A stretch of DNA of 64,000 nt, taken from contig JAIOYZ010000002.1 of the NCBI GenBank assembly GCA_021740845.1, positions 1-64,000 of the forward strand. The letters are read 5' to 3'. The stretch is from Bacteroidia bacterium. GTDB taxonomy: Bacteria; Bacteroidota; Bacteroidia; UKL13-3. Positions 7,305 through 15,308 of the stretch are shown here, piece after piece. The stretch's first letter is position 1. The number at the start of each line of letters is the position of its first letter. The notes under the pieces are model-generated. The model ran no database searches, was not told the origin of the DNA, and worked only from the letters and a program-made list of their open reading frames with translations. A program made the translations under genes and the position numbers.

Positions 7305-8663
7305 ATGGTTAAATTAAGTTACGAACGTCCAGTTATTCAAAAGTTGAATACAGGATCGATGAATAAATTTGGTACCCGAACAGAATATGCTCCTTTTACA
7401 CATATCGATAATGTGGCGGTAAAAGATTTAATAAAGGATTATGGTTCACCTCTTTTTGTAATAAGCGAACAACAAATTCGTAAGAATTACCAGCAAGCAA
7501 ATCGTGCCTTCAGAACTCGCTACCCTAAGGTTCAATTTGCTTGGAGCTATAAAACAAATTACCTAAATGCCGTTTGTAAAGTCTTTCATCAAGAGGGTGC
7601 TTGGGCCGAAGTGGTTTCCATTTTTGAATATAAAAAGGCATTAGGAAATGGGGTTCCAGGAAATAAAATTATTTTCAATGGTCCAGATAAAACAGAGGAA
7701 GATTTAGAATTAGCAGTGAACAATAATTCTTTAATTCATATCGATCATTTTGATGAGTTGTATATGTTGATTGAACTATTGCAACGCATCAATAAAAAGG
7801 CATCTGTTGCCATTCGTGTGAATATGGATACTGGCGTTTATCCTATCTGGGATAGGTTTGGATTTAATTACGAAAATGGTCAAGCTTGGAATGCCATTAA
7901 CAAAATTATGAGTCATCCCGAGTTGGAGCTTAACGGCTTGCATTGCCATATTGGAACCTATATGCTTAGCGCGGGTGCCTACGGAATTGCAGCTTGGAAG
8001 CTTTGTGATTTGGCGGTTAATATTAAAGCCAAATGGAATAAGGTTATTGATTACATCGATTTGGGTGGTGGATTTGCTTCAGCCAATACTTTAAAAGGTA
8101 GCTATTTGCAAGGCTCTGATATTATTCCAACCATGGAAGAATATGCAGATATCATTTCAAATACCATTCTTAATTTTGGGTTCAAACCGGATGAATTACC
8201 TACCTTATTTTTAGAAACTGGTAGAGCTTTAATTGATGATGCTGGCTACTTATGTGGTTCTGTTATTGCCAATAAACGCTTGAGTGATGGCCGCCGCGCA
8301 ACCATTATGGATTTTGGCGTGAACCTTTTATTTACCGCTTTTTGGTACAATCATAAAATAACACCTGCCCAAGAATTTTCTCACCACACAGAAGATATGG
8401 TAGTTTATGGTCCGCTTTGCATGAACATAGATTGCATTCGCGAGAGCATTAACTTGCCTTTACTTAACAAAGGAGATCAAGTGGTTGTGCATAGGGTAGG
8501 AGCATACAACATGACTCAATGGATGCAGTTTATTCAAATGCGCCCCAATGTGGTGATGATTGATACCAATAGCAAAGTGCATTTAATTCGCGATAAAGAA
8601 TCTTTGGAAACCATGCTGCGTTACGAAAAATTGCCGCTGCATTTGGAGAAGATTGATTTGTAA
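7305..8663 (+). CDS. PLP-dependent fold-III decarboxylase (LysA-like) with leader-like N-terminus
   Basis: This 452-residue fold-type III enzyme resembles diaminopimelate/ornithine decarboxylases. The PLP lysine is Lys83 in AWSYKTNY. Other motifs are LNGLHCHIGTY, DLGGGFAS (phosphate binding), LETGRALIDDAGYL and YGPLCMNIDC with the catalytic Cys. The C-terminal part (GAYNMTQWMQFIQMRPN) replaces the usual GAY-x6 motif of LysA. About 35 residues precede the barrel. They include Y6-E-R-P9-V-I11 followed by KLNTGSMNKFG, which resembles peptide leaders bound by PqqD domains. The gene lies third in the PqqD operon. A biosynthetic LysA role is possible but less likely given this context. Confidence 0.85.
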   Translation: MVKLSYERPVIQKLNTGSMNKFGTRTEYAPFTHIDNVAVKDLIKDYGSPLFVISEQQIRKNYQQANRAFRTRYPKVQFAWSYKTNYLNAVCKVFHQEGAWAEVVSIFEYKKALGNGVPGNKIIFNGPDKTEEDLELAVNNNSLIHIDHFDELYMLIELLQRINKKASVAIRVNMDTGVYPIWDRFGFNYENGQAWNAINKIMSHPELELNGLHCHIGTYMLSAGAYGIAAWKLCDLAVNIKAKWNKVIDYIDLGGGFASANTLKGSYLQGSDIIPTMEEYADIISNTILNFGFKPDELPTLFLETGRALIDDAGYLCGSVIANKRLSDGRRATIMDFGVNLLFTAFWYNHKITPAQEFSHHTEDMVVYGPLCMNIDCIRESINLPLLNKGDQVVVHRVGAYNMTQWMQFIQMRPNVVMIDTNSKVHLIRDKESLETMLRYEKLPLHLEKIDL

Positions 8664-8703
8664 TATTGCCAGTATCAAAAATAATTTGTAAGATGTGCCA
8701 CTT

Positions 8704-10887
8704 ATGCAATTGACTTTAAAAGATAAAGAGTTTTGGAACTATTGGATAGATGCCAATCTGCATAGTTATAGCCAAATCTTTTTTTCTTTAAATAAATTTT
8801 TTGCTGCCACAATTTTAGCGGTCACTTTTTTTAATCCTAGTGTTGGAATATTTGGTTTGCTAGCCGTTTTTATTACCAATTTATTGGCCTATGTTTTTGG
8901 TTTTAACCGACAAGAAATTAAGGAAGGGATTTATGGTTTCAATGCCTTGTTATTGGGCTTGTCTTTAGGATTTGCGTATGAGGTAAGTGGTGCTTTTTGG
9001 TTATTATTTATCATTGCATTGTTTTGCTTATTGGTATTAACAGCTGTTTTTAAAGGAACTTTCTCCAAGTCTAATTTACCATTCCTGAGCTTTCCATTTC
9101 TTATTTGTTATTGGATGATTTCTTTGGCAGCTTCCGAGTTGCAAGAAATTCATCCAAGAGTTTTAGGTCTGTTTGAACCTAATTCAGGTAGTCTTTTAAA
9201 TACATTGCAACACAGTTTGGATCAAACCGAAATGCCAGTTTTATTGGTTACATTTTTTAAAACCTTAGCTGCAACATTTTTTATACAATCTGTTTTAGGT
9301 GGAATGCTCATTGCTATTGCCTTATTCCTTTTTTCTAGAATTACTTTTTCATTGGCATTTTTAGGCTTCATTTCTGCCTTTTTTGTGTATGCTTTATTTG
9401 GCGCCAATACAAATGATTTGTCAGCTAATTTAGTTGGTTCAAACTATATCTTTTTTGCTATTGCCATTGGTGGCTTTTACCTTATACCCAATACCTTTTC
9501 TTATCTCGCAAGCATCTTACTCATTCCTGTTTTGATGTTATTGCATATTGCATTAGAGAAATTAATGAAGGGTTTAGAGCTAAAAACATTCACCTTGGCT
9601 TTTAGTTTATTAACTACATTTTTCTTATACGCGCTTCACCATCGCTGGTTACATAGGTTTTTGCATTTAGTAACATGGCAATATTATTCTGCAGAGAAAA
9701 CAGTTTACAAATACCTTAATTCTATTTCTAGGTTCAACCAAGCCCACCTTAAAAAAATTACTTTACCTTTTTGGGGTGAGTGGCAAGTAAGCCAAGGTTA
9801 CGATGGTAATATAACCCACTTGGGCGATTGGAGTAAGGCACTTGATTTTGTAATTCAAGATGAAGAGAAAAAAACTTACTCTTCAGTGGGAATTCATTTA
9901 AGCGATTTCTATTGTTATAACAAACCTGTTTTAGCTCCTGCAGATGGGTATGTTTATGAAATTATTAATCATGTTGAAGACAACCAAATAGGAGAGGTAG
10001 ATACAACTCAAAATTGGGGAAATACCATTGTTCTAAATCATTTGGATGGTGTTTATACTCAATTAAGTCATATCAAAAAAGATTCGTTTAAAGTGGCTGT
10101 TGGAGATTTTGTAACTAAGGGGACTATTCTCGCAACCTGCGGCAGTAGCGGCCGTTCTCCAGAGCCGCATTTGCATTTTCAAATTCAAAACTCCCCAAAA
10201 GTTGGAGCAAAAACTGTAGATTATCCTTTGGCTTATTTTTTAGAAGTAAAGGATAATAAATCCCTCGAGCTTAAATTATACCAAGTGCCCAAGGAGGGAA
10301 GTGTTATCTCAAATGTTGAACCCAATAAATTAATTTCTCATGCTTTTAATTTGGCACCAGGTAAAAAATTGTCTTTCTTTAAAGTGGAGAAACAAGAAAT
10401 AATTTCATGGGAGGTTTTTACAGATGAATGGAATAGGTTATATCTGTTTGAACCTAAAACACAATCCTATGCATACTTTATTTGTGATGGTACACGCTTT
10501 TATTTTACAGATTTTGAAGGAACAAAAAAGAGTGATTTGTTTCAGTTTTATAGTGCTTGTTACAGTATTTTATTGGGTGCCTATCCTCAAATAAAAATGA
10601 AAGATCAACTGCCTTTAATTCACTTTAATTTTCCATTCCTAATTTGGATTCAAGATGTGCTTTCTCCATTTAAATTGTTTACTCAGGTGCAATACCAAAG
10701 TGAAATTTCTCAAATGGATCCAAGTATTTCTATGCAGTATATTCATATAAAAAGCAGTGTTCAGGCTATCTTACTTCAACAAAAATTGAGTAGCTCTTCT
10801 TACCTTATTAAACTCAATACAAATGGCATCCAGGAAATAGAATTACAAACTAGTAATGGAAAGGAGCAATGGATTTGTCAAAATTAG
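8704..10887 (+). CDS. Urea-transporter-like membrane domain fused to M23 peptidase
   Basis: The N-terminal half (about residues 20-330) is a polytopic membrane domain with the urea-transporter signature GIYGFNALLLGLSLG and a second PF-rich segment. A periplasmic M23 (LytM/lysostaphin) domain follows at about 350-515. It has the THLGDWSKALDF segment (metal His and Asp with a spaced form also seen in related M23 proteins), the HLDGVYTQLSHI strand and the GRSPEPHLHFQI HxH site. A beta-rich C-terminal part of about 200 residues follows. M23 enzymes cleave peptidoglycan cross-bridges. GTG at 8695 is an alternative start. The end overlaps the YaiO gene by 19 nt, so the operon continues. Transported substrate is unknown. 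Confidence 0.84.
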   Translation: MQLTLKDKEFWNYWIDANLHSYSQIFFSLNKFFAATILAVTFFNPSVGIFGLLAVFITNLLAYVFGFNRQEIKEGIYGFNALLLGLSLGFAYEVSGAFWLLFIIALFCLLVLTAVFKGTFSKSNLPFLSFPFLICYWMISLAASELQEIHPRVLGLFEPNSGSLLNTLQHSLDQTEMPVLLVTFFKTLAATFFIQSVLGGMLIAIALFLFSRITFSLAFLGFISAFFVYALFGANTNDLSANLVGSNYIFFAIAIGGFYLIPNTFSYLASILLIPVLMLLHIALEKLMKGLELKTFTLAFSLLTTFFLYALHHRWLHRFLHLVTWQYYSAEKTVYKYLNSISRFNQAHLKKITLPFWGEWQVSQGYDGNITHLGDWSKALDFVIQDEEKKTYSSVGIHLSDFYCYNKPVLAPADGYVYEIINHVEDNQIGEVDTTQNWGNTIVLNHLDGVYTQLSHIKKDSFKVAVGDFVTKGTILATCGSSGRSPEPHLHFQIQNSPKVGAKTVDYPLAYFLEVKDNKSLELKLYQVPKEGSVISNVEPNKLISHAFNLAPGKKLSFFKVEKQEIISWEVFTDEWNRLYLFEPKTQSYAYFICDGTRFYFTDFEGTKKSDLFQFYSACYSILLGAYPQIKMKDQLPLIHFNFPFLIWIQDVLSPFKLFTQVQYQSEISQMDPSISMQYIHIKSSVQAILLQQKLSSSSYLIKLNTNGIQEIELQTSNGKEQWICQN

Positions 10888-12188
10888 TATGCCTTCTTTT
10901 TATTGTTTTTTGGAGCAACAGTTCCTTTGCTTTAAGCTACAAGGAAGTAGATAGTTTAACCTATTTTCATTATCAAAATGCAAACTATAAATTGGTTCAA
11001 ACCATAGGTAAAGAAGCGTTAAAGGAGAATATAGATTTTTATTATTTGAGAGTTCGATTAGGTCTTTCTTATTATTTTGAGAGCAATTTTGAAAATGCTT
11101 GGCCACACTTATTAAAGGCTGTAGATATGAATCCTTCTGATAAGGAAATTCTGAAATATACGTATCAAAGTTTGGTACTTACTTCACAAAACGAAGTTGC
11201 CAATGAGTTCTTGGTAAAATATCCTCAAACCAATAATGAAATAAAACCTTTGTCAAAGGGCTTAAATAAAATTGAGTTTGAATCTGGAAATATTTTTTCA
11301 AATAATGAAAAGGAATTTTACGGGAAACCTTTATCAGAAATAGGAAATTATTACGAGGGTAATTTCTTTTCAAATATGAAAATTATAAGGGTTTATTTGG
11401 AAGGGAAAATTAGTCCAGATTTATCCTATTCTTTAGGTGTAAATTTGTTTGAAACAACTCATCTTTCCAAGTTTAAATTTAGCACTCAAGATATTGAAAC
11501 CTATCACCAAAACGACAATTATCAATTTAATGCTGGGGTATCAAAACTGTTTAAATCAAATGGGAAACTAGGATATTCTGTTGCCTATTACCGCCAGAAT
11601 TTCTCCTATCCTTATACCATTTCCAGAGCCTCATCTGTGCCGCCATTGCCTGTAATGATTAGAGATAGCATAGAAAAAACTTCTGAGCTTTCTATGAGTT
11701 TGTTTTACTCTAAACGTATGAAATTTATTGAGCCCATAATATTTCTAAACTATGGAACCTTCGATTTATCAGATAACCTTCAGGCAGAATTAGGCCTAAC
11801 TTATTTTCCTTTGGGTCACGATAGATTGTATGCTTATTCGAGCGTTTCTTATTTAAATAATTCCATTAATACAGGCTTTGCCTTTAATCAGAAAATTGGG
11901 TTCGGTTTGAACCAAAAGTTTGCGCTAGAAGCTAATTTTTTAGGTGGGAAACTTGGAAACTATATGGGCTCTGCTGGTTTCATAACATTGAATACTTTTG
12001 ATCCCATAAATTACTCTACTGGTTTAAACCTTAGCATTAATACTCCTAAAGTTAGCATCGTGCCTTCCTATAGATTTCAAATGCGCGAAATGGAATATTT
12101 CACAGAAAACTCACCTGGGAATTTTGTTTCCCATACACACAACTATTATTCACATTTATTTTATATAACATTAAGATGGAAACTATAA
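10869..12188 (+). CDS. YaiO-family outer-membrane beta-barrel with N-terminal TPR
   Basis: The 439-residue protein begins with a signal peptide (LVCLLFIVFWSNSSFALS), then has a TPR-like helical region (about 25-120) and a beta-barrel (about 150-439) that ends in the outer-membrane type terminus YITLRWKL. The layout matches YaiO-family barrels. It is presumably exported to the outer membrane, where it could take up or release a product made by the upstream enzymes. The gene overlaps its neighbours on both sides (19 nt and 13 nt), which strongly supports one operon. Confidence 0.76.
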   Translation: MDLSKLVCLLFIVFWSNSSFALSYKEVDSLTYFHYQNANYKLVQTIGKEALKENIDFYYLRVRLGLSYYFESNFENAWPHLLKAVDMNPSDKEILKYTYQSLVLTSQNEVANEFLVKYPQTNNEIKPLSKGLNKIEFESGNIFSNNEKEFYGKPLSEIGNYYEGNFFSNMKIIRVYLEGKISPDLSYSLGVNLFETTHLSKFKFSTQDIETYHQNDNYQFNAGVSKLFKSNGKLGYSVAYYRQNFSYPYTISRASSVPPLPVMIRDSIEKTSELSMSLFYSKRMKFIEPIIFLNYGTFDLSDNLQAELGLTYFPLGHDRLYAYSSVSYLNNSINTGFAFNQKIGFGLNQKFALEANFLGGKLGNYMGSAGFITLNTFDPINYSTGLNLSINTPKVSIVPSYRFQMREMEYFTENSPGNFVSHTHNYYSHLFYITLRWKL

Positions 12189-12784
12189 AAAAAACAATCT
12201 TGCTTTGCTTTTTACTGCTTGCAATTAATGCCCATTCGCAAACCTTAACCGAGGCTTTTGCTAAAAGTTATGCTACCGAAAAAGTAGGAAATTACAAAGA
12301 TGCTATTGCCGCAATTCAAACCAAATACGAACCCAATTCTTATGAAATGAACTTGCGTTTAGGTTGGCTTTTTTATCAGGATAAAAAATACCCAGAATCT
12401 ATTTCTTATTACCAAAAAGCAAAAGCCATTTTTCCTAATTCCACAGAGCCATTATGGGGAATGATTTACCCTTTAAGCGCGCAAGAAAAATGGAATGGCG
12501 TGGATCAAGTTTATAAAGACATTCTAAAATTAGACCCAACTAATTCAAAAGCCAATTACTATCTAGGTTCAATCTTTTATTATAGAAAAGACTATAACCA
12601 AGCCAAGAAATATTTTATAGAAGTGGTTAAACTTTATCCTTTCGATCACGACTCTAATTTGCTTTTAGCTTGGTGTCAATATTTTTTAGGTAATAAAACA
12701 GAAGCCAAGGGTTTGTTCACTAGAGCTTTATTGAACCAACCTACTGATGCATCGGCCTTGGAAGGACTTTCTTTGATTAAATAA
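12176..12784 (+). CDS. Periplasmic TPR protein
   Basis: The 202-residue product has a signal peptide (ILLCFLLLAINAHS) and about four tetratricopeptide repeats, such as YYLGSIFYYRKDYNQAKKYF and LLLAWCQYFLGNKTEAKGLF. TPRs are protein-protein scaffolds. It is the last gene of the PqqD operon and starts 13 nt before the barrel gene ends, so it may form a complex with the barrel, whose own N-terminus is TPR-like. Confidence 0.8.
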   Translation: METIKKTILLCFLLLAINAHSQTLTEAFAKSYATEKVGNYKDAIAAIQTKYEPNSYEMNLRLGWLFYQDKKYPESISYYQKAKAIFPNSTEPLWGMIYPLSAQEKWNGVDQVYKDILKLDPTNSKANYYLGSIFYYRKDYNQAKKYFIEVVKLYPFDHDSNLLLAWCQYFLGNKTEAKGLFTRALLNQPTDASALEGLSLIK

Positions 12785-12814
12785 AGATTTCCAAACTTTG
12801 TTTATCTTTCTGCC

Positions 12815-13204
12815 GTGAAAGATTTCAAAAAATATTATGTAATTCCGGCTCCGCCAGAGGAGGTTTATTTAGCTCTTACAAATGAGGCAACAATTATGCT
12901 GTGGACTGGTGATCAGGCCACATTTACAGCAGAAGTTGGTTCTGAATTTTCCCTTTGGGATGGAAGCATTGTTGGCAAAAATTTGGAGTTTGAGCCCGAC
13001 AAAAAAATAGTTCAAGAATGGTTCTTTGGTGAAGAGCCAACAGAAACACCAAGCATTGTTACGATTAAATTGCATCAACATAACCAAGGCACTTCCCTAG
13101 AAGTTAGGCATACAAATATTCCAGATGAGGCCTTTGATGAAATTGCCGATGGATGGTCAACAGAATATATAGATTCTTTGGTTGATTTTTATACCGATAA
13201 TTAA
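12815..13204 (+). CDS. SRPBCC (AHSA1/START-like) domain protein
   Basis: A 129-residue cytoplasmic protein with the helix-grip pattern: YYVIPAPPEEVYLALTNEATIMLWTGDQATFTAEVGSEFSLWDGSIVGKN is abbreviated here as an N-terminal ligand-cavity segment, followed by the strand VQEWFFGE and a C-terminal helix ending in WSTEYIDSLVDFY. Members bind small hydrophobic ligands or act as Hsp90 co-chaperones. The start is GTG at 12815, only four bases after the -7-like box TATCTTTC (12803-12810). Confidence 0.83.
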   Translation: MKDFKKYYVIPAPPEEVYLALTNEATIMLWTGDQATFTAEVGSEFSLWDGSIVGKNLEFEPDKKIVQEWFFGEEPTETPSIVTIKLHQHNQGTSLEVRHTNIPDEAFDEIADGWSTEYIDSLVDFYTDN

Positions 13205-13209
13205 TTTTG
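13177..13209 (+). promoter_or_regulatory. Promoter of the YciI-like gene, probably leaderless
   Basis: TTTG at 13177-13180, a 21-base spacer and TAATTTTG at 13202-13209 form a full Bacteroidota promoter that overlaps the end of the SRPBCC gene. The ATG of the next gene (13213) comes three bases after the -7 box, so the mRNA should begin at or next to its start codon. Confidence 0.6.
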
Positions 13210-13212
13210 GCT

Positions 13213-13674
13213 ATGAAAAACCTTCTTCTACTTTTCGCTTTTTCTTTATTTTTTTCAAGCATTTCCTTGGGTCAAAACAACAGAAAAGAATATGATTCTA
13301 CACTAGCCAAAACCTTTGGTGGCGACGAATATGGAATGAAGATGTATGTTTTTGTTGCCTTGAAAACTGGCAGCTATAAACCAAAAGATAGCCTTGAATC
13401 CAAATCCCTTTTTATGGGTCATATGGGCAATATCGTTAAACTCGCAAAAGAAGGAAAATTAATTGTTTCAGGTCCTTTTGGTTCAAACCAATTAAGCTAC
13501 CGTGGATTATTTATTTTGGATGTGCCTACCATTGAAGAAGCCAAAAAATTGGTTCAAACCGACCCTGCCATTAAAATTGGTTTATTTGATGTGGATTTAA
13601 TTCCTTGGTATGGCTCTGCCGCTTTACCAGCCTATTTACCAATTCACGATAAAATTCAAAAGAACGATTTCTAA
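13213..13674 (+). CDS. Secreted YciI-like protein
   Basis: The 153-residue protein has a signal peptide (LLLLFAFSLFFSSISLGQ) followed by a YciI-like ferredoxin-fold domain, with the recognisable segments HMGNIVKLAKEGKLIVSGPF and GLFILDVPTIEEAKKLV. YciI proteins include dehydrochlorinases and putative degradative enzymes, but most have no known role. An in-frame TTG lies six bases earlier at 13207; the ATG is preferred because it gives a clean signal peptide and follows a promoter. The gene converges on ung, and the two stop codons overlap by 3 nt. Two copies of GGTTCAAACC lie in the frame (13480 and 13551). Confidence 0.82.
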   Translation: MKNLLLLFAFSLFFSSISLGQNNRKEYDSTLAKTFGGDEYGMKMYVFVALKTGSYKPKDSLESKSLFMGHMGNIVKLAKEGKLIVSGPFGSNQLSYRGLFILDVPTIEEAKKLVQTDPAIKIGLFDVDLIPWYGSAALPAYLPIHDKIQKNDF

Positions 13675-14354
13675 GGTTTTGGAAACGCCCATTCAATGCC
13701 TGGTATTTCATTTTCCTCCAAATACTTATTGCATTGAGAAAAATGTTTGCACTCAAAAAAACCTCTATGTGCAGAAAGTGGCGAAGGGTGAACAGCCTTT
13801 AATACCAAGTGTTTGCTGGAATCTATCATGTTGGTTTTACTTTGCGCATAAGCTCCCCAAAGCATAAAAACCAAATGAGTTCGTTCCAAACTCAACATAC
13901 GAATTACCTCATCTGTAAATTCTTCCCATCCCTTTTTCTGATGCGATCCTGCCTCATTAGCTCTCACTGTTAAAGTAGCATTTAATAACAAAACACCTTG
14001 CCTTGCCCAATGGGTTAAATTGCCATATTTTGGAATTTCATATCCCGGATAATCTACCTGCAAAGCCTTAAAAATATTCTTCAACGATGGAGGAAATGGA
14101 ACTCCATCATTCACCGAAAAGCTCAATCCATGCGCTTGTCCGGGTCCATGATAAGGATCTTGACCCAACAAAACTACCTTCACTTTATCAAAAGGTGTTT
14201 GGTTAAATGCTTCAAAAATTTGGTTTCCTGCTGGGTAGTAAATGTGTTTGGCAGCTTTTTCTACTAAAAGAAATTGTTTCAACTGAGCAAAACTCTTTTG
14301 GTGAAAGGCTTTGTCTAATGGCCCTTTCCAACTATCCTCTATTTGTATGCTCAT
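13671..14354 (-). CDS. ung: Uracil-DNA glycosylase (family 1)
   Basis: Removes uracil from DNA as the first step of base excision repair. The 227-residue product has the catalytic water-activating motif GQDPYHGPGQAHG (Asp66), FPPSLKNIFKAL, the uracil-binding segment GVLLLNATLTVRANEAGSH and the DNA-intercalation loop HPSPLSAHRGFF. All family signatures are intact and the length is standard. The ATG at 14354 is chosen over a start 15 codons upstream, because that extension runs through the GGTTTGAACC repeat and does not belong to the family. Confidence 0.96.
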   Translation of the reverse strand: MSIQIEDSWKGPLDKAFHQKSFAQLKQFLLVEKAAKHIYYPAGNQIFEAFNQTPFDKVKVVLLGQDPYHGPGQAHGLSFSVNDGVPFPPSLKNIFKALQVDYPGYEIPKYGNLTHWARQGVLLLNATLTVRANEAGSHQKKGWEEFTDEVIRMLSLERTHLVFMLWGAYAQSKTNMIDSSKHLVLKAVHPSPLSAHRGFFECKHFSQCNKYLEENEIPGIEWAFPKP

Positions 14355-14365
14355 TTTTTTTATTC

Positions 14366-14375
14366 GGTTTGAACC
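14366..14375. repeat. Iterated motif GGTTTGAACC in the ung/dapD divergent region
   Basis: Context TTCGGTTTGAACCAAC, 11 bases upstream of the ung start codon on the minus strand. Confidence 0.8.
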
Positions 14376-14454
14376 AACAAAGTAATAAAACATAGCCAAA
14401 GGTTTCTAATTTTTTTGATTCCTTCTAACCTTTATTTCTGGATTAAACATTTCA

Positions 14455-14486
14455 TTTGGATTTATCCTAGAAGCAGGTCACTTTTG
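14455..14486 (+). promoter_or_regulatory. Likely dapD promoter, near-leaderless
   Basis: TTTG (14455-14458), a 20-base spacer and CACTTTTG (14479-14486, one mismatch from TAnnTTTG) precede the dapD ATG by only four bases. Confidence 0.55.
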
Positions 14487-14490
14487 CAGC

Positions 14491-15303
14491 ATGGATCACA
14501 AAAATATAATTGAAAGTGCTTGGGAAGACCGCTCTTTATTAGCTACAGAAGCCACCCAAAATGCGATAAATGAAGTTATTGAATTATTAGATAAAGGAAA
14601 ATTGCGCGTTGCAGAGCCAACTGCCAACGGCTGGCAAGTAAACGATTGGGTGAAAAAAGCGGTAATTTTATATTTCCCAATCCGTAAAATGGAAACCATT
14701 GAAGTTGGTCCTTTTGAGTTTCATGATAAAATGGCTTTGAAGAAAAATTATGCAGAACTTGGTGTTCGTGTGGTGCCTCATGCAGTTGCTAGATATGGTG
14801 CTTACTTGAGCAAAGGAACTATTTTAATGCCTAGCTATGTAAATATTGGTGCGTATGTAGACGAAGGTACCATGGTTGATACTTGGGCAACTGTTGGTAG
14901 CTGTGCGCAAATTGGAAAGAATGTGCACTTAAGCGGTGGTGTTGGAATTGGCGGCGTTTTAGAACCCGTACAAGCAGCTCCTGTAATCATAGAAGATAAT
15001 TGCTTTATTGGTTCAAGATGCATTGTTGTAGAAGGCGTAAGAGTAGAATCCGAAGCAGTTTTAGGTGCCGGTGTTACCTTAACCATGAGCACCAAAATAA
15101 TTGATGTAACTGGTCCTGAACCTATCGAATACAAAGGCGTGGTTCCTCCTCGCTCAGTTGTTATTCCGGGGTCTTATACTAAAGAATTTGCAGCTGGTTC
15201 TTTTCAAGTACCATGCGCATTAATCATTGGAAAACGCAAAGCAAGTACCGACCTAAAAACTTCTCTTAACAATGCTTTAAGAGATTATGATGTAGCAGTA
15301 TAA
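14491..15303 (+). CDS. dapD: 2,3,4,5-tetrahydropyridine-2,6-dicarboxylate N-succinyltransferase
   Basis: DapD transfers succinyl from succinyl-CoA to tetrahydrodipicolinate in lysine and meso-diaminopimelate synthesis. The 270-residue protein has the N-terminal helical domain and then a left-handed beta-helix of hexapeptide repeats (GAYVDEGTMVDTWATVGSCAQIG region, IIEDNCFIGSRCIVVEGV region), ending in RSVVIPGSYTKEF. Length and motifs are typical. It stands alone behind its own promoter and is divergent from ung. The stop codon lies six bases from the convergent end of moaCB. Confidence 0.95.
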   Translation: MDHKNIIESAWEDRSLLATEATQNAINEVIELLDKGKLRVAEPTANGWQVNDWVKKAVILYFPIRKMETIEVGPFEFHDKMALKKNYAELGVRVVPHAVARYGAYLSKGTILMPSYVNIGAYVDEGTMVDTWATVGSCAQIGKNVHLSGGVGIGGVLEPVQAAPVIIEDNCFIGSRCIVVEGVRVESEAVLGAGVTLTMSTKIIDVTGPEPIEYKGVVPPRSVVIPGSYTKEFAAGSFQVPCALIIGKRKASTDLKTSLNNALRDYDVAV

Positions 15304-15308
15304 TTTTA

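Noticed and set aside
7305-8663. The decarboxylase as the lysine-biosynthetic LysA, linked to dapD at 14491
   Set aside because: It is not adjacent to dapD, differs at the C-terminal motif, and is embedded in the PqqD operon; it is reported as LysA-like only.
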